DNA from: Mycobacterium sp. E2479 | GTDB lineage: Bacteria > Actinomycetota > Actinomycetes > Mycobacteriales > Mycobacteriaceae | NCBI RefSeq assembly: GCF_001667925.1 | Contig: NZ_LZJR01000135.1 | Location: forward strand, 1-64,000 | Direction of reading: 5' to 3' | DNA: 64,000 nucleotides | Shown: positions 33,883-41,399 of the stretch, one piece after another | Layout: every line of letters starts with the position of its first letter | Position numbering within the stretch: the first letter of the stretch is position 1 | Notes under the pieces: generated by a model | What the model saw: only the letters and a program-made list of their open reading frames with translations | Database searches by the model: none | What the model was told of the DNA's origin: nothing | Translations under genes and position numbers: made by a program

Positions 33883-34560
33883 ATGGCAGTGGAGGTGCTG
33901 GTTACCGGCGGAGACACGGACCTGGGGCGCACGGTAGCCGAGGGTTTCCGCGATGAGGGCCACAAAGTGACCTTGGTAGGCGCGCGCAAGAGCGAACTGG
34001 AGATCGCCGCCAAGGAGCTCGAGGTCGATGCGATCGTCTGCGACACCACCGACCCGGCCAGCCTCGAAGAGGCCCGTCCCCTGTTCCCGCATCACCTGGA
34101 CACCATCGTCAACGTGCCGGCACCCACCTGGGAGGCCGGCGACCCGCGCACCTATTCGATCGCCGATACGGCCAATGCCTGGCGCAACGCCCTTGAGACG
34201 ACGGTGCTTTCGGCAGTGTTGACCGTGCAGGCCGTGGGTGACCACCTGCGCTCGGGGGGCTCCATCATCAGCCTGGTGCCCGAGAACCCGCCCGCCGGAA
34301 GCGCCGACGCCGCCATCAAGGCGACGCTTTCGAACTGGACCGCGGGCCAGGCAGGCATTTTCGGGACCCGCGGAATCACGGTCAACGTCGTCGCGAGTGG
34401 ACGCAGCGCCGAGGCCGGCTACGACGGACTCTCCCGCACGCCTGCGACCGTGGCCGCCGAGGCCGCCCGGTTGGCGTTGTTCTTGACCACGTCGGCGGCT
34501 CGCCACATCACCGGCCAGACCTTGCACGTGAGCCACGGCGCGCTGGCTCGTTTCGCCTGA
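33883..34560 (+). CDS. Atypical SDR-fold protein without the catalytic tyrosine (Rv1856c-like)
   Basis: The 225-residue protein keeps the Rossmann start VLVTGGDTDLGRTVAEGF and the general SDR layout. The NNAG motif is NVPAP, and the YxxxK site reads D-A-A-I-K (GSADAAIKATLSNW), so the tyrosine is missing. It should bind a nucleotide or act as a scaffold rather than carry out standard SDR chemistry. GAGGAGG lies just before the ATG. Length matches Rv1856c. Confidence 0.82.
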   Translation: MAVEVLVTGGDTDLGRTVAEGFRDEGHKVTLVGARKSELEIAAKELEVDAIVCDTTDPASLEEARPLFPHHLDTIVNVPAPTWEAGDPRTYSIADTANAWRNALETTVLSAVLTVQAVGDHLRSGGSIISLVPENPPAGSADAAIKATLSNWTAGQAGIFGTRGITVNVVASGRSAEAGYDGLSRTPATVAAEAARLALFLTTSAARHITGQTLHVSHGALARFA

Positions 34561-34612
34561 GGCGTAGCGCGCACCCTTCTGCGGGACGGGACCGGTCGCT
34601 ACGGTAATTCTC

Positions 34613-35530
34613 GTGGCTATTCGACTCGGTCTGCAGATCCCCAACTTCTCCTACGGCACCGGGGTCGAGCAACTCTTCCCCACCGTCATCGCCCAAGCCC
34701 GCGAAGCCGACTCCGCCGGATTCGATTCGGTTTTCGTGATGGATCACTTCTACCAACTGCCAATGTTGGGATCTCCCGATCAGCCGATGCTGGAGGCCTA
34801 CACCGCCCTGGGGGCATTGGCCACCGCTACCGAGCGGGTGCAGCTGGGCACCCTGGTGACCGGCAACTCGTATCGGAACCCGAGTCTGCTCGCGAAGACC
34901 ATCACAACGCTGGATGTGGTGAGCCAGGGCCGGGCGATCCTGGGAATCGGTACCGGATGGTTTCAGCTCGAGCACGATCAGCTCGGCTTCGAATTCGGCA
35001 CCTTCACCGACAGATTCAACCGGCTCGACGAGGCCCTGGAGATCATCCTGCCTATGCTCAGAGGCGAGCGGGCCACCTTCTCGGGCAAGTGGTATCGAAC
35101 CAGCGAGGCGTTCGCCAATCCCCGCTTCCGGGACCACGTTCCGCTGATGATCGGCGGCAGCGGGGAGAAGAAGACAATCCCGCTTGCCGCGCGGCATTTC
35201 GACCACCTCAACGTGATCGCGGGATTCGATGAGTTGCCACGCAAGCTGGACGCGGTGCGCCGGTCCTGCGAGGAGGTGGACCGCGACCCCGCCACCCTGG
35301 AAACCAGCACGCTGATTACGGTGCTGATCGACGAAAACGCCAGCGTCGACCAGATTCCCGCTGAGATGACGCAGCGGATGGTGGTCGGCACGCCGGATTC
35401 GGTCGCCGATCAGATCAAGACCAAGGTGATCGACGCCGGCGTCGACGGCGTGATCATCAATCTGCCCTTTTACACGCCCGGCGTCATCGAGGCGACCGGT
35501 GCGGCGCTGCGTCCGCTCGTAGGCCTGTAG
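34613..35530 (+). CDS. F420-dependent LLM-class oxidoreductase (Rv1855c-like)
   Basis: The 305-residue luciferase-like TIM barrel starts at GTG. It has RLGLQIPNFSYG, SVFVMDHFYQLP, ATERVQLGTLVTGNSYRNPSLLAKT and GTGWFQLEHDQLG, characteristic of F420-using members in mycobacteria. The substrate is unknown. It follows the atypical SDR gene by 52 bp on the same strand and may be co-transcribed. Confidence 0.9.
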   Translation: MAIRLGLQIPNFSYGTGVEQLFPTVIAQAREADSAGFDSVFVMDHFYQLPMLGSPDQPMLEAYTALGALATATERVQLGTLVTGNSYRNPSLLAKTITTLDVVSQGRAILGIGTGWFQLEHDQLGFEFGTFTDRFNRLDEALEIILPMLRGERATFSGKWYRTSEAFANPRFRDHVPLMIGGSGEKKTIPLAARHFDHLNVIAGFDELPRKLDAVRRSCEEVDRDPATLETSTLITVLIDENASVDQIPAEMTQRMVVGTPDSVADQIKTKVIDAGVDGVIINLPFYTPGVIEATGAALRPLVGL

Positions 35531-35644
35531 ACCGTGCCGGTTGTGTCGAGTCGCGAATCGGCCATGCCGCGGTAATACTTCTCGTGTAGCGGCGTTTTCC
35601 TGCGCCACGGTGGCGCGGCGCAGAAGCAGAGGGCTGGGACCGCC

Positions 35645-36025
35645 ATGAAGTATCGAGCCCTGGTGGCGATCGCGGTCGGCGTGGCGCTCGTTCCGAGTCC
35701 CATCGCGTTGGCCGACAACAACTGGATCGCCATGGCGATATCGGACTCCACCGGCCACATCGACATCGCCGATGGGGCATCGAGCCAGGGCGCGGCGGAG
35801 AAGGCGGTGATGGAGACCTGCCGCAAGACCATCAGCGACTGTCGCCTGCTGGCCAGCGGCCAGGGTGGGTGCATGGCCCTGGTCTTGAACGCGGCCAGAT
35901 CCAGGTACTTCGGGGGCTGGGGCGCGACACGGGAAGAGGCAGAGGCGGCGGCGCTGGGGCGCGCCCCGGGCGGAACGATTCAGGAAGGCCACGACCACTG
36001 CGTGGCAGAAGGATCCAGTCAGTGA
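35645..36025 (+). CDS. Secreted DUF4189 protein
   Basis: The 126-residue protein has a signal peptide ending ALA before DNNWIAMAIS. The mature DUF4189 domain contains four cysteines (METC, DCRLL, GGCMAL and DHC), probably two disulfides. Its function is unknown; such proteins are common small exported proteins in mycobacteria. The ribosome site is weak. Confidence 0.85.
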   Translation: MKYRALVAIAVGVALVPSPIALADNNWIAMAISDSTGHIDIADGASSQGAAEKAVMETCRKTISDCRLLASGQGGCMALVLNAARSRYFGGWGATREEAEAAALGRAPGGTIQEGHDHCVAEGSSQ

Positions 36026-36097
36026 CGACGACCTCGATGCTCTGATATCTGCGCCACAATCGCGGCGCCCACCAGGTATTTCACCTCGATACACCGT

Positions 36098-36113
36098 TAG
36101 TGTTGCAAACAAC
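36098..36113. promoter_or_regulatory. Palindrome upstream of ndh, candidate operator
   Basis: GTGTTG-CAAA-CAACAC has perfect 6-bp arms. It lies about 98 bp before the ndh start in a 185-bp intergenic region. A transcription factor dimer could bind here; none is assigned. Confidence 0.4.
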
Positions 36114-36210
36114 ACATGCGTATCAGTTAGGTCTCGGGGTATCCGCCTCACTAGCGTAGTGGCTAACAGCAGTCGCGCGTCCAGGAGCCCCCGTCAGGAG
36201 CAGCGGAAAC

Positions 36211-37596
36211 ATGAGCCCCCAGCCAGGTACCCCAGCTGGACCGGAGCGCCGTCACCAGGTCGTCATCATCGGCTCCGGCTTCGGCGGACTGAACGCAGCA
36301 AAGAAACTCAAGCACGCCGATGTCGACATCAAATTGATCGCCCGCACCACCCATCACCTGTTCCAGCCGCTGCTGTACCAGGTGGCGACGGGCATTGTGT
36401 CCGAAGGCGATATCGCACCGCCCACCCGTGTCGTCCTACGCCGCCAGCGCAACGTTCAGGTGCTGCTCGGCGACGTCACGCACATCGATCTGGAAGGCAA
36501 GTTCGTGGTGTCCGACTTGCTTGGGCACACCTACGACACTCCATACGACAGCCTGATCATCGCCGCCGGCGCCGGCCAGTCGTATTTCGGCAACGACCAT
36601 TTCGCCGAGTTCGCACCTGGTATGAAGTCGATCGACGACGCACTCGAGGTTCGCGGCCGGATCCTGAGCGCGTTCGAACAGGCCGAGCGGTCTCGCGACC
36701 CGGAACGACGTGCCAAGCTACTGACGTTCACCGTGATCGGGGCGGGCCCAACCGGCGTCGAAATGGCCGGGCAGATAGCCGAATTGGCGTCGTACACGCT
36801 GAAGGGCTCATTCCGGCACATCGACTCGACGAGGGCCCGGGTGATCCTGCTCGACGCCGCGCCCGCCGTGCTGCCACCGTTCGGCGAAAAGCTGGGCCAG
36901 CGTGCGGCGGCCCGGCTGGAGAAGATGGGCGTGGAGATCCAGCTGGGTGCGATGGTGACCGACGTCGACCGCAACGGCATCACTGTCAAGGATTCTGATG
37001 GCACTGTCCGGCGCATCGAGTCGGCCTGCAAGGTCTGGTCGGCCGGCGTGTCAGCCAGCCCACTGGGTCGCGACCTTGCCGATCAGTCGTCCGTCGAACT
37101 GGACCGGGCCGGCCGCGTCAAAGTGCTGCCTGACCTGTCGGTCCCCGGCTACCCGAACGTATTCGTGATCGGTGACCTAGCCGCCGTCGACGGCGTGCCG
37201 GGAGTGGCGCAGGGCGCCATTCAGGGCGCCAAGTACGTCGCGAGCACCATCAAGGCAGAACTCGGCGGTGCCGACCCGGCCGAGCGGGAGCCGTTCCAGT
37301 ACTTCGACAAGGGCTCCATGGCAACGGTGTCGCGGTTCTCGGCAGTCGCCAAGATCGGTCCGGTCGAGTTCAGCGGCCTATTCGCCTGGTTCGCGTGGCT
37401 GGTGCTGCACCTGGTCTACCTGGTCGGGTTCAAGACCAAGATCAGCACGCTGCTGTCCTGGACGGTGACGTTCCTGAGCACCCGGCGCGGCCAACTCACC
37501 ATCACCGAGCAACAGGCGTTCGCCCGGACCCGGCTCGAACAGCTGGCCGTGCTCGCCGCCGAGACGAAACGGCCGGCGGCCCGCCGGGCGAGCTAG
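36211..37596 (+). CDS. ndh: Type II NADH:quinone dehydrogenase Ndh
   Basis: The 461-residue monotopic flavoprotein oxidises NADH and reduces menaquinone without proton pumping. It has the FAD motif GSGFGG (21-26), the quinone-site motif VATGIVSEGDIAPP, the NADH motif VIGAGPTGVEMAG and VFVIGDLAA. Two hydrophobic C-terminal segments (FSGLFAWFAWLVLHLVYLVGF region) anchor it to the membrane. ATG at 36211 follows GGAG. Unlike M. tuberculosis, no urease genes lie between it and the thioesterase gene. Confidence 0.95.
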   Translation: MSPQPGTPAGPERRHQVVIIGSGFGGLNAAKKLKHADVDIKLIARTTHHLFQPLLYQVATGIVSEGDIAPPTRVVLRRQRNVQVLLGDVTHIDLEGKFVVSDLLGHTYDTPYDSLIIAAGAGQSYFGNDHFAEFAPGMKSIDDALEVRGRILSAFEQAERSRDPERRAKLLTFTVIGAGPTGVEMAGQIAELASYTLKGSFRHIDSTRARVILLDAAPAVLPPFGEKLGQRAAARLEKMGVEIQLGAMVTDVDRNGITVKDSDGTVRRIESACKVWSAGVSASPLGRDLADQSSVELDRAGRVKVLPDLSVPGYPNVFVIGDLAAVDGVPGVAQGAIQGAKYVASTIKAELGGADPAEREPFQYFDKGSMATVSRFSAVAKIGPVEFSGLFAWFAWLVLHLVYLVGFKTKISTLLSWTVTFLSTRRGQLTITEQQAFARTRLEQLAVLAAETKRPAARRAS

Positions 37597-37657
37597 CCGA
37601 TCGCTGTAGCCATACTCGAATGTGATTGCCCGGCAGGGCATTCCATCGGTGCGCTGC

Positions 37658-38086
37658 TCAGCCTTCGCGAATCTCGAGATTCTGCAGTCGCACCTGACCG
37701 CGGGCGATGATTCGGTCGTCGCTGTCGGTGATGGTCACCAACCACAACTGTTGGCTGCGGCCGCGGTGGATGGGTTCGACCGTGCCGTACACGGTGCCCG
37801 AACCGATGGACCGCAGGAAGTCGGTGTTGTTGTTGACACCCACCACATTTCCGCCACCGCGGGTGGCCAGCCAGGTGTAGGCGGCCACGCTTGCCATGCT
37901 CTCGATCATCGAGCAGTAAACACCGCCGTGAACCAAACCCATAGGCTGCAACAGTTTGGGCGTGACTTCGAGCTGCGCGCGGGCACCGTCGGGGCTGAGT
38001 TCGGTGAATTGCAGCCCGATCTCGCGGTCGAAGGGTGCGGCGAAATCCGGCGGGAGGATCGTTTTCTGCGGCTCTGGCACGTCCAT
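37658..38086 (-). CDS. Hotdog-fold thioesterase, PaaI type (Rv1847-like)
   Basis: The 142-residue protein has the hotdog signature LQPMGLVHGGVYCSMIESMAS, then GVNNNTDFLRSIGSGTVYGTV. It should hydrolyse an aromatic or acyl CoA thioester in the cytoplasm; the substrate is unknown. ATG at 38086 is preferred over an in-frame start at 38140, which would lie in the sRNA terminator region. It lies 52 bp downstream of the MrsI-like sRNA on the same strand. Confidence 0.85.
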   Translation of the reverse strand: MDVPEPQKTILPPDFAAPFDREIGLQFTELSPDGARAQLEVTPKLLQPMGLVHGGVYCSMIESMASVAAYTWLATRGGGNVVGVNNNTDFLRSIGSGTVYGTVEPIHRGRSQQLWLVTITDSDDRIIARGQVRLQNLEIREG

Positions 38087-38137
38087 GTGTCTACACCATG
38101 GCCACCGCAGGCATGCTCGCGGCGGAACTGTGGCGCG

Positions 38138-38241
38138 CAAAACGGCTGAGCCCCGTGCCGTTGCGGCACGGGGCTCGCCGATCGAGCAGACCGGGGGTCG
38201 CTGCAGCCCTCAGGACTCTCACACGGTCCGCATCGCTCGAC
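38138..38241 (-). ncRNA. mrsI: Iron-responsive small RNA MrsI (ncRv11846-like)
   Basis: A roughly 100-nt RNA is predicted between the Rv1847-like gene and blaI, the same place and strand as M. tuberculosis MrsI. Folded by eye, UCGAGC (38240-38235) pairs with GCUCGA (38187-38182), and GGACCG (38229-38224) pairs with CGGUCU (38193-38188). Inside is a small AGUCC-UGA-GGGCU hairpin. The segment UGUGAG between the stem and this hairpin is unpaired. A strong terminator ends the RNA. The promoter carries an IdeR box, so it should be made during iron starvation, when it represses non-essential iron proteins such as BfrA. Confidence 0.85.
38148..38176 (-). terminator. Intrinsic terminator of the MrsI-like sRNA
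   Basis: GAGCCCCGTGCC pairs perfectly (12 bp) with GGCACGGGGCTC around a 5-nt loop. On the minus strand it is followed by AGCCGTTTTG, with the T-run at 38142-38139. Confidence 0.9.
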
Positions 38242-38247
38242 CCGACC

Positions 38248-38278
38248 AGCATAGGCAAGGCTGCCCTAACTCTGCAAG
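38248..38278 (-). promoter_or_regulatory. MrsI promoter with IdeR box
   Basis: On the minus strand TTGCAG (-35), 18 nt and TATGCT (-10, 38253-38248) precede the sRNA. TTAGGGCAGCCTTGCCTAT (38269-38251) matches 13 of 19 IdeR consensus positions and covers the spacer and -10. This predicts repression by iron-loaded IdeR. Confidence 0.75.
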
Positions 38279-38344
38279 CGGTATGGTTCTTCTTGTCGCT
38301 CGACGGGCCCGCGGCGGCCGACACAGTAATTTGTCAGCCTCCCG

Positions 38345-38361
38345 TACGACCGTCGGTAGTA
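38345..38361. promoter_or_regulatory. Candidate BlaI operator
   Basis: TACGACCG-T-CGGTAGTA is a 17-bp dyad with one mismatch. It lies 44 bp upstream of blaI and resembles the TACTAC...GTAGTA sites of mycobacterial BlaI, which represses its own gene. Confidence 0.5.
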
Positions 38362-38404
38362 AGCCGGAGTACGCTTGATTCGACGCTCAGGAGATGAACG
38401 AACT

Positions 38405-38824
38405 ATGGCCAAACTGACACGGCTGGGGGATCTAGAACGGGCCGTCATGGATCACCTGTGGTCCACGCCCGAGCCTCAGACCGTTCGCCAGGTCCATGAG
38501 GCGTTGTCGGCTCAGCGCGACCTGGCCTACACCACGATCATGACCGTGCTGCAGCGGTTGGCCAAGAAGAACCTGGTCTCCCAGATCCGCGACGACCGGG
38601 CACACCGGTACGCACCGGTGCACGGTCGTGACGAGTTGGTCGCCGGACTCATGGTGGACGCGCTGTCTCAGGCGGAGGATCCGGGCGGCAGACAGGCCGC
38701 GCTGGTGCACTTTGTTGAACGCGTCGGCGCCGACGAGGCCGAGGCGCTGCGGCGCGCACTCGCCGAATTGGAAGCCAATCAACACAAGAACGCGACATCT
38801 GCTGGCGCAGGCCCGGAGGGCTGA
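38405..38824 (+). CDS. blaI: BlaI family transcriptional repressor
   Basis: The 139-residue BlaI/MecI-type winged helix has LGDLERAVMDHLWSTPEPQTVRQVHEAL, YTTIMTVLQRLAKKNLVSQ and the dimerisation helices after residue 80. It represses beta-lactamase and, in M. tuberculosis, other genes including ATP-synthase genes until released by beta-lactam signalling. ATG at 38405; an in-frame start 10 codons upstream lacks similarity. blaR follows after 14 bp. Confidence 0.93.
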   Translation: MAKLTRLGDLERAVMDHLWSTPEPQTVRQVHEALSAQRDLAYTTIMTVLQRLAKKNLVSQIRDDRAHRYAPVHGRDELVAGLMVDALSQAEDPGGRQAALVHFVERVGADEAEALRRALAELEANQHKNATSAGAGPEG

Positions 38825-38838
38825 GGGACACTAGCGGT

Positions 38839-39789
38839 GTGTCCGCGCTGGCTTTCACCATAATCGCGGTGCTACTGACCGGCCCGGTGCCGGCGATGTT
38901 GGCACGCGCGAGCTGGCCGCTACGCGCTCCCCGCGCCGCAATGGTGCTCTGGCAAGCCGTGGCGCTGGCCGCCGTCCTGTCGGCGTTCAGCGCCGGCATC
39001 GCAATCGCCACCCGTTTACTGATGCCCGGCCGCGACGGGCGGCCCACGACCAGCATCGTCGGCGCCGCCGACCGCCTCGGATGGCCGCTATGGACCGCCT
39101 ACCTCGGCGTTTTCACCCTGACGGTGCTGGTCGGCGCCCGGCTGATGGTCGCGGTGGTCCGGGTCGCCATCGCGACCCGAAAGCGACGGGCGCACCACCG
39201 CATGGTGGTCGACCTGGTCGGAGTCGGCCACGGCGCGGCGAACTCCCAGCCCTGCGCCCGCACGCGCGATCTTCGCGTGCTGGACGTCCCGCAACCGCTC
39301 GCCTACTGCCTGCCGGGCGTGCGCAGCCGGGTGGTGGTCAGCGAGGGAACCCTGAGCGCGCTTGCGGACACCGAAGTCCAGGCGATCCTCACCCACGAGC
39401 GCGCCCATCTGCGGGCGCGACACGACCTGGTGCTGGAGGCGTTCACAGCGGTGCACGCGGCCTTCCCCCGGCTGGTCCGCAGCGCCAACGCGCTTGGCGC
39501 GGTCCAGCTGCTGGTCGAGCTGCTCGCCGACGACGCGGCCGTCCGCGCCGCGGGTCGCGCTCCCCTGGCCCGGGCGCTGGTCGCCTGCGCAGCGGGGCGC
39601 GCCCCTTCGGGCGCACTCGCGGCCAGCGGTCCCAGCACGGTACTTAGAGTGCGGCGGCTGGGCGGACGCGGCAACAGCCCACTGTTGTCGGCGGCCGCAT
39701 ATTTGGCCGCGGCGGCGGTATTCGTGGTGCCCACGGTCGCACTGGCCGTCCCGTGGCTCACCGAGCTGGAACGCTTGTTCAACCTCTGA
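38839..39789 (+). CDS. blaR: M56 membrane metalloprotease, BlaR1-like (Rv1845c-like)
   Basis: The 316-residue protein has four or five membrane helices and a cytosolic zinc-protease domain with H186-E-R-A-H190. It lacks the extracellular penicillin-binding sensor domain of staphylococcal BlaR1, as in other mycobacteria, so how the signal is sensed is unclear. It should inactivate BlaI. The start is GTG, 14 bp after blaI, in the same operon. Confidence 0.9.
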   Translation: MSALAFTIIAVLLTGPVPAMLARASWPLRAPRAAMVLWQAVALAAVLSAFSAGIAIATRLLMPGRDGRPTTSIVGAADRLGWPLWTAYLGVFTLTVLVGARLMVAVVRVAIATRKRRAHHRMVVDLVGVGHGAANSQPCARTRDLRVLDVPQPLAYCLPGVRSRVVVSEGTLSALADTEVQAILTHERAHLRARHDLVLEAFTAVHAAFPRLVRSANALGAVQLLVELLADDAAVRAAGRAPLARALVACAAGRAPSGALAASGPSTVLRVRRLGGRGNSPLLSAAAYLAAAAVFVVPTVALAVPWLTELERLFNL

Positions 39790-39889
39790 CGCCGCCGATC
39801 GCCGATCACCCCGGGCGCGCAACTGTTGGCTGTGCCACAGTGTCACCGAAGGCTTTTGCCGCAAAGTTCGTAGATTGAAAGGCGAAAAC

Positions 39890-41347
39890 ATGAGTTCGTC
39901 GGATGCGAAGACCGGTACCGCCCAGATCGGTGTCACTGGTCTGGCCGTGATGGGTTCCAACATCGCCCGTAACTTCGCCCGGCATGGCTACACCGTGGCA
40001 CTGCACAACCGCTCGATCGCCAAAACCGATGCGCTGCTCAAAGAGCACGGCGACGAGGGCAATTTCGTGCGTTCGGAAACCATCGCGGAATTCCTGGACG
40101 CGCTGGAGAAGCCGCGTCGGGTGCTGATCATGGTCAAGGCCGGCGAGCCCACCGACGCAGTCATCAACGAGCTCGCCGACGCCATGGAAGAGGGCGACAT
40201 CATCATCGACGGCGGCAACGCGCTCTACACCGACACCATCCGCCGGGAGAAGGCGATCCGCGAGCGAGGTCTGCACTTCGTCGGCGCGGGCATCTCCGGC
40301 GGCGAAGAGGGCGCGCTCAACGGCCCGTCGATCATGCCGGGCGGTCCCGCCGAGTCGTACAAGTCGCTGGGCCCACTGCTGGAGGAGATCTCCGCCCACG
40401 TCGACGGAGTGCCCTGCTGCACCCACATCGGCCCCGACGGCGCCGGACATTTCGTCAAGATGGTGCACAACGGCATCGAGTACTCCGACATGCAGCTCAT
40501 CGGCGAGGCCTACCAGCTGCTGCGCGACGGCCTGGGCAAGACCGCACCCGAGATCGCCGACATCTTCGCCGAATGGAACAAGGGCGACCTGGACAGCTTC
40601 CTGATCGAGATCACCGCGCAGGTACTGCGCCAGACCGACGCCAAGACCGGGAAGCCGCTGGTCGACCTCATACTCGACGAGGCCGAGCAGAAGGGCACCG
40701 GACGCTGGACCGTGAAGTCGGCGCTCGATCTCGGTGTGCCGGTGACCGGTATCGCCGAGGCGGTGTTCGCCCGTGCCCTGTCCGGATCGGTCGCCCAGCG
40801 CAAGGCCACGACCGGCCTCGCCTCCGGCAGGCTAGGCGAGAAGCCAAGTGACGCAATACGATTCATTGACGATGTGAGCAAGGCGCTGTACGCGTCGAAG
40901 ATCATTGCCTACGCCCAGGGCTTCAACCAGATCCAGGCGGGCAGCGCCGAGTACGACTGGGACATCACCCCGGGCGACATGGCGACGATCTGGCGCGGCG
41001 GCTGCATCATCCGCGCGAAGTTCCTCAACCGGATCAAGGAGGCGTTCGACTCCGACGCCCGCCTGCCGACGCTGATCGTCGCGCCGTACTTCCGCAGCGC
41101 CATCGAGGAATCAATCGACAGCTGGCGGCGCGTCGTGGTGAAGGCCACCGAACTCGGCATTCCGATCCCCGGCTTCGCCTCGGCGCTGTCCTACTACGAC
41201 GCGCTGCGCACCGAGCGGCTGCCCGCGGCGCTCACCCAGGGTTTGCGGGACTTCTTCGGCGCACACACCTATGGCCGGATCGATGACGACCCGAAGACGC
41301 GCTTTCACACTCTGTGGAGCGCAGATCGCACCGAGGTGCCCGCATAG
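39890..41347 (+). CDS. gnd1: 6-phosphogluconate dehydrogenase Gnd1
   Basis: The 485-residue dimeric enzyme of the oxidative pentose-phosphate pathway decarboxylates 6-phosphogluconate to ribulose 5-phosphate with NADP+. It has GLAVMGSNIARNFARHG for cofactor binding, GAGISGGEEGAL and the catalytic GAGHFVKMVHNGIEY. Length equals that of M. tuberculosis Gnd1. ATG at 39890 is used; the frame is open far upstream as out-of-frame blaR sequence. Confidence 0.96.
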   Translation: MSSSDAKTGTAQIGVTGLAVMGSNIARNFARHGYTVALHNRSIAKTDALLKEHGDEGNFVRSETIAEFLDALEKPRRVLIMVKAGEPTDAVINELADAMEEGDIIIDGGNALYTDTIRREKAIRERGLHFVGAGISGGEEGALNGPSIMPGGPAESYKSLGPLLEEISAHVDGVPCCTHIGPDGAGHFVKMVHNGIEYSDMQLIGEAYQLLRDGLGKTAPEIADIFAEWNKGDLDSFLIEITAQVLRQTDAKTGKPLVDLILDEAEQKGTGRWTVKSALDLGVPVTGIAEAVFARALSGSVAQRKATTGLASGRLGEKPSDAIRFIDDVSKALYASKIIAYAQGFNQIQAGSAEYDWDITPGDMATIWRGGCIIRAKFLNRIKEAFDSDARLPTLIVAPYFRSAIEESIDSWRRVVVKATELGIPIPGFASALSYYDALRTERLPAALTQGLRDFFGAHTYGRIDDDPKTRFHTLWSADRTEVPA

Positions 41348-41399
41348 CCGGGCGGCGGCAGTGGGCGTGAAGGGGGCTTGAGTTGGTGGGGCGACTGGA

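Noticed and set aside
37597..37657. Terminator between ndh and the thioesterase gene
   Set aside because: Only a 4-bp GCCC/GGGC stem was found; too weak to list.
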